The position numbers and the translations under genes are program-made. Below, piece by piece: positions 1 to 5,089 of a DNA stretch of 5,089 bases. The stretch's first letter is position 1. Each line of letters begins with the position of its first letter. This DNA comes from Planctomycetaceae bacterium UBA969 (lineage in GTDB: Bacteria > Planctomycetota > Planctomycetia > Gemmatales > Gemmataceae), in assembly GCA_002303765.1 (NCBI GenBank), contig DBCB01000274.1, positions 1 through 5,089 on the forward strand, given 5' to 3'. The notes under the pieces are model-generated. The model worked only from the letters and a program-made list of their open reading frames with translations. It searched no databases and had not been told where the DNA came from.

Positions 1-996
1 AGTCGTATTACCAGAAACATATTGCTGCACGGTGGAAGCGTAAGGGGTCCCCGTATTATTAGGAACTGCGCCAAGGTTATAACCATTGGTTTTGGGCCAG
101 CGATCGCCCCCCATGCCAGTGGAGGAGCCTGTAAACTGCACTGGAGTATTAGATTGGTCTTGGAAATTGTCCGGGGCTGGTAGGGCGAAATTGGTAGAAG
201 ATGTGCGCCAATTGTAGGGCGTAAGTGGTCTGTAAAAAGCACTGATGTAAGAACCATCAGCCTGCTTGCAATAAAAGTCTTTTACAATTGGGGGCCCATC
301 ATCTGTTTCGATGGTATGGTTGTTGGGTGCGGAATCGCCGTATTGTGTGGTGCGTTGCATCACAGAAGTGATCGTCGACCAAGGTCCAAATCTTGGGATA
401 TTTGGGTCGGGATTCATGGATCCTGAAATCGAACCAGTAGTAGGATAGGCTGGAATACTGTTGAAGCGCATGGAACCAGAATAATCCAAAATAATGGCTA
501 AGTCTCTGGGGCGATGCACAGCCGTTGCTGAAGCGGTTGCAGAAAAAGCAGAGTAATTGAAGAACTTTGCAAGAGAAGTTGGCTGACTAAAAGTAACATC
601 TGTTTTCACAGCACTCCAGTTTTCAGTTGCTGGTTTGCTGCCTGTAAAGATAGTCTGAAACTTGCCTAAAACTGCATCGTAATTGTAATAACCAACTTGC
701 GTTGTCATTTGGCTTGCTTGAACGGTTTGCCCCATGATTTTCGATGCCTGAATTGTATTTAACGCCAACCCATTGACTGCAGCCCGGTTATTGTCGGTGC
801 TAATGTCGCCAGTCAAACCCCGCGAGCCTGATAGTGCTGCTGCATCCGCAGCGCTTTGTAGTTGGGATTTTGTTTGAGCTAATATTCCTATATCTACAGC
901 CAATGCGATCATACCGACCAAGGCGACCATACTTATCGCAAGCATTGGAAGGATGGCTGCTTTTCTTGCTTTTTTTATAAACTTTATTTTTGTCAT
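1..996 (-). CDS. TadG-like Flp pilus assembly protein with VWA MIDAS motif, C-terminus cut by window edge
   Basis: The reading frame runs open from ATG at 996 to the left edge, giving 332 residues without a stop. Residues 1-12 are basic. Residues 13-36 form one membrane segment, and residues 35-57 (conserved D35, then QLQSAADAAAL) match the N-terminal Tad/TadG-like domain. Residues 171-176 read DYSGSM, a complete first MIDAS motif (D171, S173, S175) of a von Willebrand factor A domain, preceded by the hydrophobic strand LAIIL. The following 150 residues are rich in N, T, P and S and show no obvious VWA helix or second MIDAS motif. Family knowledge places TadG in the envelope, where it helps assemble or anchor Flp pili. 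An in-frame TAA directly upstream and the ribosome binding site GAGGA 8 nt before the ATG fix the start. It is the third gene of a tadE-tadE-tadG cluster. TadG-like assignment is firm; the exact role is inferred. Confidence 0.88.
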   Translation of the reverse strand, partial: MTKIKFIKKARKAAILPMLAISMVALVGMIALAVDIGILAQTKSQLQSAADAAALSGSRGLTGDISTDNNRAAVNGLALNTIQASKIMGQTVQASQMTTQVGYYNYDAVLGKFQTIFTGSKPATENWSAVKTDVTFSQPTSLAKFFNYSAFSATASATAVHRPRDLAIILDYSGSMRFNSIPAYPTTGSISGSMNPDPNIPRFGPWSTITSVMQRTTQYGDSAPNNHTIETDDGPPIVKDFYCKQADGSYISAFYRPLTPYNWRTSSTNFALPAPDNFQDQSNTPVQFTGSSTGMGGDRWPKTNGYNLGAVPNNTGTPYASTVQQYVSGNTT

Positions 997-1004
997 GGTT
1001 TATA

Positions 1005-1009
1005 TCCTC
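1005..1009 (-). promoter_or_regulatory. Ribosome binding site of the tadG-like gene
   Basis: On the minus strand GAGGA follows directly after the TAA stop of the second tadE gene and lies 8 nt before ATG at 996. A ribosome finishing tadE would be placed on this site, consistent with translational coupling. Confidence 0.65.
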
Positions 1010-1471
1010 TTAGTTGCCTTCACTATTCATAATCGTCGCAGCCTGAAATGTAAAAGATGAGGGAAGAAACAAAAGGAAAGGTGCTGATGGTGTATAAGTG
1101 CCTGAAATCTTAACCATGATTGCACCACCAAATTGCGCATCATTCCAATTGCTGTTAGGTATAGCTACGCCTGTCGATGTGTTTACATTCTGAACGGAAA
1201 CCGTGTAGCCTGAGAGCATGTTTTGTGTACCATTCATTTTCGTGGTAGCCACATTGCTAACCTGAGTGGAGGTTGTGCCATCGCCTGTATGAACTACTGC
1301 ATATCTTGCCGCTTCCCTTACAGCATTATTTGAGACTTGAACAAGATAATAGTACCTCCCGTACTCGAGTATCCCCATAAACATCATCAGGAAAACAACA
1401 AGGACTACAGCCATTTCTACCATGGCTGCCCCTTCTCTTTTTTCTGTGATGTTAAAACTTGGCACTAGCAA
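1010..1471 (-). CDS. TadE-like pseudopilin (second copy), TTG start
   Basis: This encodes a 153-residue TadE-family minor pilin. A 14-residue leader ends in KREG and is followed by AAMVEM, so the prepilin-peptidase site is G14|A15 with glutamate E19 at mature position +5, as in type IVb (Flp/Tad) prepilins. Residues 15-38 form a hydrophobic helix, and EYGR plus the NNAVREAARYA stretch are the TadE signature. The C-terminal part is a Ser/Thr/Asn-rich presumed periplasmic domain. I chose TTG at 1471 because AGGAAG lies 7 nt before it, directly after the stop of the upstream tadE gene, and because it gives a leader of normal length. An open frame continues upstream to a TTG at 1531, with ATG codons at 1525 and 1507, but those starts overlap the upstream gene, lack a ribosome binding site and give an overlong leader. 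TadE assignment is strong; specific partners are not visible. Confidence 0.88.
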   Translation of the reverse strand: MLVPSFNITEKREGAAMVEMAVVLVVFLMMFMGILEYGRYYYLVQVSNNAVREAARYAVVHTGDGTTSTQVSNVATTKMNGTQNMLSGYTVSVQNVNTSTGVAIPNSNWNDAQFGGAIMVKISGTYTPSAPFLLFLPSSFTFQAATIMNSEGN

Positions 1472-1484
1472 TGGATCGCTTCCT
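1472..1484 (-). promoter_or_regulatory. Ribosome binding site that sets the TTG start of the second tadE gene
   Basis: On the minus strand AGGAAG follows immediately after the TAA of the first tadE gene and lies 7 nt before TTG at 1471. The position matches the next junction (GAGGA directly after a TAA, 13 nt from stop to start), which supports TTG as the true start and suggests coupled translation. Confidence 0.65.
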
Positions 1485-1997
1485 TTAATTCGTAGGTAAT
1501 GTTGCATTGATGGAAAAAGGGTCATCCACAAGCGAAACCATGGTTGCGGATGATGTCATTGAACTTGGGCTAAACATATTAAAATTAATGTTGTTCACAT
1601 CGGCATAGGGGATTGTAACAGTAACCTTGAACACTTGCCCTTTCACCGCTTGGTATGGGTGGGTGATGGGGGTGCCGGTTAGGGCTGCAAATTGAACTGT
1701 GACATTGGTCGAGGGCAAACCAGCCCTTGCAATGGTGTCCTTAACAATAGAAGTTACGGAAGGGGTTCCAGAATTTAAATTGATCTGTGTGCTGGAACCA
1801 GTGGAATTAATAATCAGGCCCTGAGCGGAAAGTCGGGCGCCTTCTCTTGCTGCATTCGATAAAATTTGCTGCACTTGGGCCATTCGGGAAAGCTCAAGTA
1901 AACCAACTACCATCAAGAATACAAACGGTGCGCAGATAGCGAGTTCGACCGCTACTATGCCTTTCCGCGCCCTATGTTTTTTCGATATCCAGTTCAT
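1485..1997 (-). CDS. TadE-like pseudopilin (first copy)
   Basis: This encodes a TadE-family minor pilin of 170 residues, about the usual family length. The leader MNWISKKHRARKG (13 residues, strongly basic) is followed by IVAVEL. This gives a canonical prepilin cleavage site G13|I14 with E18 at mature position +5. Residues 14-37 form the membrane helix, followed by LELSR and SNAAREGARLSAQG, the conserved TadE segment. The rest is a Thr/Ser/Asn-rich, presumably extracytoplasmic domain. Two ATG starts are possible. The one at 2012 adds five residues (MGFLR) but has no purine-rich sequence upstream. The one at 1997 has GGGA 9 nt upstream and a leader matching that of the neighbouring TadE, so I prefer it. 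The gene is first in a three-gene Tad cluster and its stop is 13 nt before the next start. TadE proteins are thought to be processed by a TadV-type peptidase and to aid Flp pilus assembly. Confidence 0.88.
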   Translation of the reverse strand: MNWISKKHRARKGIVAVELAICAPFVFLMVVGLLELSRMAQVQQILSNAAREGARLSAQGLIINSTGSSTQINLNSGTPSVTSIVKDTIARAGLPSTNVTVQFAALTGTPITHPYQAVKGQVFKVTVTIPYADVNNINFNMFSPSSMTSSATMVSLVDDPFSINATLPTN

Positions 1998-2023
1998 TCG
2001 GAGAAATCCCATGAGAATGCAAG

Positions 2024-2041
2024 GGTTAAAAAGATTTAACC
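2024..2041. repeat. Perfect 7-bp inverted repeat in the leader region of the first tadE gene
   Basis: GGTTAAA at 2024-2030 and TTTAACC at 2035-2041 are exact reverse complements separated by AAGA. The element ends 27 bp before the preferred tadE start (12 bp before the alternative ATG at 2012). It could be an operator or a weak 5' untranslated hairpin; its low GC content and lack of a following T tract argue against a terminator. Confidence 0.5.
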
Positions 2042-2050
2042 GTCATTACT

Positions 2051-2056
2051 ATTGTA
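2051..2056 (-). promoter_or_regulatory. Weak candidate -10 box for the tadE-tadE-tadG cluster
   Basis: On the minus strand this reads TACAAT, five of six matches to the sigma-70 -10 consensus, about 53 nt upstream of the preferred tadE start. No good -35 hexamer lies 16-18 bp upstream, so this is only a candidate. Planctomycete promoters are poorly defined by consensus. Confidence 0.22.
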
Positions 2057-2090
2057 AACCTAGGTCACAAAACCCGAAAAGAGAAATTAA

Positions 2091-2110
2091 AAGCACGAAA
2101 AAGCACAAAA
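2091..2110. repeat. 10-bp tandem direct repeat upstream of the tadE cluster
   Basis: Two adjacent units, AAGCACGAAA and AAGCACAAAA, differ at one base. Their 10-bp period places them on the same face of the helix. They lie about 35-60 bp upstream of the candidate -10 box, a position where an activator could bind, but no regulator is identifiable. Chance occurrence in an A-rich spacer is possible. Confidence 0.45.
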
Positions 2111-2192
2111 TAACCTGAGAGATCCTATTCGCCATAAGGCTTTATGCAGTTATGGTTTATGTTGATTAGTGGTAAGCGATAGAAGGGTAGGT

Positions 2193-4616
2193 CTACTTTT
2201 TTAATGCAGGATTCGCCGAGCTGGGGTTTTCTTTAGCCGGAAGAAACTCAACTTCGATGCCAGTTTCGGAAACAACGGGGTGCTTTTCAAATTGCGTTGT
2301 AACCCTCGCAGTTAACAACCAAAGCCCTTCCAGCTTGGCTTCAGGTTTGGTTGCAACCTTTATTTTTAGGGTATCGCTATTGATTGGCCAAACCATGGGG
2401 TTAAAAGTAACCAAACCTTTGATTTCTTCAGGAACAAGTAGCTCTAAGTTTACAGGCTCTTTTAATTTGTTAGAACGGGCAAGCTTAAGCGTTATTTCAA
2501 AAGATGCTCCGCTTTGCAGCACAAGTTCTTCCGGAGGATGCAATAATTTCAACATAGCTCCCTCAATGGACATTGTAACTTGGCCATCCATAGCAGCTTG
2601 CACATACCTGATTTTTCCTTTGGGATCTGGGATTTGGGCGATTGCGACCAATGCAATCCTAGAGGTTCGGGCTGTTTCAAGCCATTCAGGAAGGAAAACC
2701 GGATAAGAAAGTTTTTTTACCTCAGGCCCAACGACTAAGACCGGGCCTCGGATTCCTTGCCTATGTCGGGATTGGGTACCTGCCATATCTAGGGTTATCT
2801 CGCCTTTGAATCCTTCATTTCGTTCGATGATAATTTCAGGAAGATAAGTTGCACCCCGGTGAACCCGAATGCCTCCATCTGCTACCACAGGCTTAACTTT
2901 GAAAGGAGGCTTAATAGTGGTTGCAACCAGAATTTCCTCTGTCAGATTTGAATCGGGGTTTCGTGCAGCGAGGTATCCCTTAAGTGGCACCAGCACGGTG
3001 TTGGTAATCGTTTGATCTGCAACTTTTGCGGTTCCAGTAATTTTTGCCAGCACTGCAGAAGCTGGTGCATCTTTGGTGCAAGTTAAAGTTACACTCAAGG
3101 AAGCCACTGTTGGCAAAATGATCAGATTTGCAGGAACGCTAACACCTTCGGGAAGATTAGCAAAAGTCAGGGTAACGGGTTCTTTAAAACCAGCTTCGCG
3201 GGTGATGGCGATGGCCAATGCCAAGGTTCCCCCAATTGGCACACTTGCAGCAGGAAGGGTTCGTAGCTTGAAATTGACTTTGGTTTTATCAACCACCAGC
3301 CTATATACAGAAGCGGGAGTTTTGGTTTTTCCGGAGAGATCACGAACGATGATTTTGTAATCACCATCTGCAGGCAGGGTGATGGGAAGTTCCGGATCCA
3401 TGCTTGGTGAAGAATCATCTTTGGATGCGAGTTCTTTGCCATCGGGCCCAAGAACAGAAAGATTAATATCCAAGTTGGAGCCGATTTTTATGGCATCGCA
3501 AGAGATAGTCCAAAGCTCGCCTTTTTTACCCTTAAAACTATAAGTGTCAGACTTTTTATCCTCAGTCAGGCGGCCCGTTACTGCGCCCGGAGCCGTAATG
3601 AATTCTGTTCCCGTAACTTTTTCATCAAAGTTACTAAGCGGAAAGGAGTAGCTTTGGCCGTTGCCAAAGGGTGTTTCAAGCTTGTATGCAAAGGAAGCCA
3701 TTTTTTCATCAGCGGGGAACGCAACTTCTTTCTTAATGCTTTCGATTTTCGCTTTACCTGTTGCAACACCGATGCCAATGAACTCGATGGTTTGCTTCTG
3801 GCCACGCTTGCCTGCAGCAGGAATTGTAGTAAGAATTCTTGGCCCACTATCCACCACAAGCCTGTAAGTGAATGACCTAAACCCGCGGTAGTCCACATCT
3901 CTGATGGATACGGTATAAGTGTTATCTTTTTGGACAGCGAAAGTCAGGGTTGGATCTGTACCCTCGGTGTCGAATAATTCCGCAACTTTGCGCTTGTTCT
4001 GGTCGTAGACTTCGATCACCCCGTTGAAATCGGAACCCAGCCTACGAGCGAAAAGATCGCAAGTGATCAGCTCAGATTTTTTGGCCTTGAATTGATAGCG
4101 GTCGACTTCCTCGATGCGTTTTAATCTGCCTGAAACAGTAACGGGAAAAGCTGGAAGCTGCTGAGGGGTTCGTAGAGATTCATCTTCAAGAATTTCAAGT
4201 GTATTGCCCACCATGAATATACCGCCATTGCCTGCACCGTTGGCATTGGCAACGCGCCAGTGAATCGGGCCTGCTGGCATTCCTTCGGGAAGAGTAAAGC
4301 GGGCGGATATTTCGCGGGGCAGGGCAGGGTCGCTTGCAAAACTTTTAATATCGAACCAATAAGGTGGCTCGTGCATTAATACCGGGCCAGGCGGTGTAAG
4401 CAGTTCGAGTTTAACCCTTTTATCGCCTACGAAAAACTCGGTGTCAGGTGTCCAATCCTGCCCACCTAGCTTTACTTCAATCTTTGTGCCAGCTTTTCCA
4501 CCCGCAGGATGGGCGTATCCAATCCCGCCCGGTATGAGTTGCGCCCTTGCTTCATGCTGCAATATTAGCAGTGCAAAAGCAGTCGCTAGCATAATTATGG
4601 GTTGTATTGAACGCAT
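2193..4616 (-). CDS. Secreted protein with two PPC (pre-peptidase C-terminal) domains and Ig-like repeats
   Basis: This is a complete 807-residue exported protein. Residues 1-25 look like a signal peptide with cleavage after ARA. Residues about 30-138 form an Ig/IPT-like module beginning with the PAGGKAGTKIEVKLGG pattern common in planctomycete exported proteins. Two PPC-type beta-sandwich domains follow, at about 158-256 and 345-443. Each opens with VxGRL and D-x-Y-x-F (DRYQF at 172, DTYSF at 357) and closes with YRLVVD. Residues about 450-795 hold three Ig-like repeats marked by FKEPVTL (477), FKGEITL (603) and LKEPVNL (718). I see no protease catalytic domain, although such proteins are often named serine proteinase because of the PPC match. 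The start is ATG at 4616, with a weak GGAA 8 nt upstream of it. The DUF1501 gene ends 47 bp upstream on the same strand, so the two are probably co-expressed. A binding or structural envelope role is inferred; the ligand is unknown. Confidence 0.88.
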   Translation of the reverse strand: MRSIQPIIMLATAFALLILQHEARAQLIPGGIGYAHPAGGKAGTKIEVKLGGQDWTPDTEFFVGDKRVKLELLTPPGPVLMHEPPYWFDIKSFASDPALPREISARFTLPEGMPAGPIHWRVANANGAGNGGIFMVGNTLEILEDESLRTPQQLPAFPVTVSGRLKRIEEVDRYQFKAKKSELITCDLFARRLGSDFNGVIEVYDQNKRKVAELFDTEGTDPTLTFAVQKDNTYTVSIRDVDYRGFRSFTYRLVVDSGPRILTTIPAAGKRGQKQTIEFIGIGVATGKAKIESIKKEVAFPADEKMASFAYKLETPFGNGQSYSFPLSNFDEKVTGTEFITAPGAVTGRLTEDKKSDTYSFKGKKGELWTISCDAIKIGSNLDINLSVLGPDGKELASKDDSSPSMDPELPITLPADGDYKIIVRDLSGKTKTPASVYRLVVDKTKVNFKLRTLPAASVPIGGTLALAIAITREAGFKEPVTLTFANLPEGVSVPANLIILPTVASLSVTLTCTKDAPASAVLAKITGTAKVADQTITNTVLVPLKGYLAARNPDSNLTEEILVATTIKPPFKVKPVVADGGIRVHRGATYLPEIIIERNEGFKGEITLDMAGTQSRHRQGIRGPVLVVGPEVKKLSYPVFLPEWLETARTSRIALVAIAQIPDPKGKIRYVQAAMDGQVTMSIEGAMLKLLHPPEELVLQSGASFEITLKLARSNKLKEPVNLELLVPEEIKGLVTFNPMVWPINSDTLKIKVATKPEAKLEGLWLLTARVTTQFEKHPVVSETGIEVEFLPAKENPSSANPALKK

Positions 4617-4663
4617 TATCTTTTTTCCAAGTCTGGGAATGCTGGAATACTGACCAGTTAGGT

Positions 4664-5089
4664 TTAAACCAGAAGTTCCTTGATGACCTTGCCCCCGCTG
4701 ACAATAGGCACAGGTCTGCCAAGAGGAGTGCGGTACACTTTGTCCGAATCGATTCCCATCAGATGAAAAATGGTTCGTAGAACATCCGCAACGCCGAAGG
4801 GTTCTGTCGTTGGGAACGATGCTGTCTTATCAGTTGCACCAACAATGATGCCAGGTTTAATGCCGCCGCCTGCAAGTAAAACGCTTTGCGCCTGCGACCA
4901 ATGATCGCGCCCAGCCTTATCATTAATGCGTGGGGTTCTTCCCATTTCACCCATCATCACCACCAAGGTGCTATCCAGCAAACCACGGTCTTGAAGATCG
5001 GAAACGAGAGTGCTAAATGCCATGTCAGCGTGGGGAATCAAGTCTTTTTCCAAGCTAGGGAAACAAGAGAAGTGGGTATCCCAACTACC
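4664..5089 (-). CDS. DUF1501 domain-containing protein, C-terminal part (N-terminus beyond the right edge)
   Basis: The frame is open from the right edge to a TAA at 4664, giving the last 141 residues of a protein that normally exceeds 400. The visible part starts with GSWDTH and continues with a DLQDRGLLDSTLVV segment, then GEMGRTPRIN, GRDHW, LLAGGGIKPG and GATD. These are the conserved C-terminal motifs of DUF1501, a family with an alkaline-phosphatase/sulfatase-like fold that is abundant in Planctomycetota. The usual GEFGRTP motif appears as GEMGRTP. The tail (VADVLRTIFHLMGID, then PLGRPVPIVSGG) is also typical. A TTG at 5053 lies inside conserved sequence and is not a start. Family members are usually exported and encoded beside DUF1549/DUF1553 cytochrome-like or PPC-domain proteins; here the PPC gene follows directly. 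The enzymatic reaction is not established and no substrate can be inferred. Confidence 0.93.
   Translation of the reverse strand, partial: GSWDTHFSCFPSLEKDLIPHADMAFSTLVSDLQDRGLLDSTLVVMMGEMGRTPRINDKAGRDHWSQAQSVLLAGGGIKPGIIVGATDKTASFPTTEPFGVADVLRTIFHLMGIDSDKVYRTPLGRPVPIVSGGKVIKELLV

Larger units (their letters stand above)
2013..2192. other. Intergenic spacer between the PPC gene and the tadE-tadE-tadG cluster
   Basis: This AT-rich spacer separates the stop of the PPC protein gene from the first tadE gene. It holds no open frame resembling a gene. It contains a tandem repeat, a weak -10-like box and an inverted repeat (listed separately), so it probably carries the promoter of the Tad cluster. 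Short stems such as CATAA/TTATG at 2133-2146 are present but are not followed by a T tract, so no terminator is called for the upstream genes. Read-through from the PPC gene into the Tad genes cannot be excluded. Confidence 0.6.

Noticed and set aside
100..107. GCGATCGC octamer, resembling the HIP1 element of cyanobacteria
   Set aside because: Only one copy was noticed, inside a coding sequence, and the gene content points to Planctomycetota, so no repeat family is indicated.
2133..2146. Possible terminator hairpin after the PPC gene (CATAA and TTATG arms)
   Set aside because: The stem is only 5 bp, AT-rich, and is not followed by a T tract on the minus strand.
2257..2706. Plus-strand open frame of 149 codons, and the shorter plus-strand frames at 3073-3360, 3654-3875 and 4441-4653
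   Set aside because: They lie antisense to the well-supported PPC protein gene, show no recognisable domain, and have low-complexity composition expected from the complementary strand.
3167..4339. Minus-strand open frames at 3167-3451, 3578-3898 and 4121-4339, overlapping the PPC gene in another frame
   Set aside because: They are frame shadows inside a continuous coding sequence whose own frame has clear domains and a signal peptide.
4661..4670. 10-bp palindrome GGTTTAAACC over the stop codon of the DUF1501 gene
   Set aside because: It is a short perfect palindrome without a loop, T tract or second copy nearby, and it overlaps coding sequence; chance is the simplest explanation.
4664..5053. 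TTG at 5053 as the start of a complete 129-residue protein
   Set aside because: The frame remains open to the window edge and the upstream residues include the conserved GSWDTH motif of DUF1501, so the gene is truncated by the edge and this TTG is an internal leucine.

Overview
All supportable genes in this 5.1-kb window lie on the minus strand, so transcription runs from the right edge to the left edge. The gene content suggests a bacterium of the phylum Planctomycetota, possibly Gemmatales-like. The main reason is a DUF1501 protein followed directly by a secreted protein with pre-peptidase C-terminal (PPC) domains, a pairing typical of that phylum. Secreted Tad-type minor pilin genes are also common there. 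The genus cannot be fixed from this sequence, and no rRNA, tRNA, mobile element or CRISPR array was seen.

Right part (5089 to 2193): the C-terminal end of a DUF1501 protein is cut by the right edge. After a 47-bp gap comes an intact 807-residue exported protein. It has a signal peptide, an N-terminal Ig/IPT-like module, two PPC beta-sandwich domains and three C-terminal Ig-like repeats. The two genes probably form one transcription unit and act at or outside the cytoplasmic membrane. Their substrates are unknown.

Middle (2192 to 1998): a spacer of about 195 bp, AT-rich, with a 10-bp near-perfect tandem repeat, a weak -10-like box and a perfect 7-bp inverted repeat. It is the most likely site of a promoter for the genes to its left. 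No convincing rho-independent terminator was found for the upstream genes.

Left part (1997 to 1): a compact three-gene cluster of Tad (tight adherence, type IVb pilus) accessory proteins. It holds two TadE-like pseudopilins, each with a short basic leader and the G|xxxxE prepilin-peptidase motif, and then a TadG-like protein with a von Willebrand factor A (VWA) MIDAS motif, cut by the left edge. The two gene junctions have the same layout: a stop codon, a Shine-Dalgarno sequence directly after it, and a start codon 13 nt downstream. This layout indicates a TTG start for the second TadE gene and suggests translational coupling. The three proteins would be expected to sit in the membrane or at the cell surface and help assemble or anchor Flp-type pili. 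The Tad ATPase, platform, secretin and major pilin genes are not in the window.

I did not find convincing evidence of an undescribed system. The most notable points are the unusual VWA region of the TadG-like protein, the modular non-catalytic PPC protein, and the structured spacer in front of the pilin genes.
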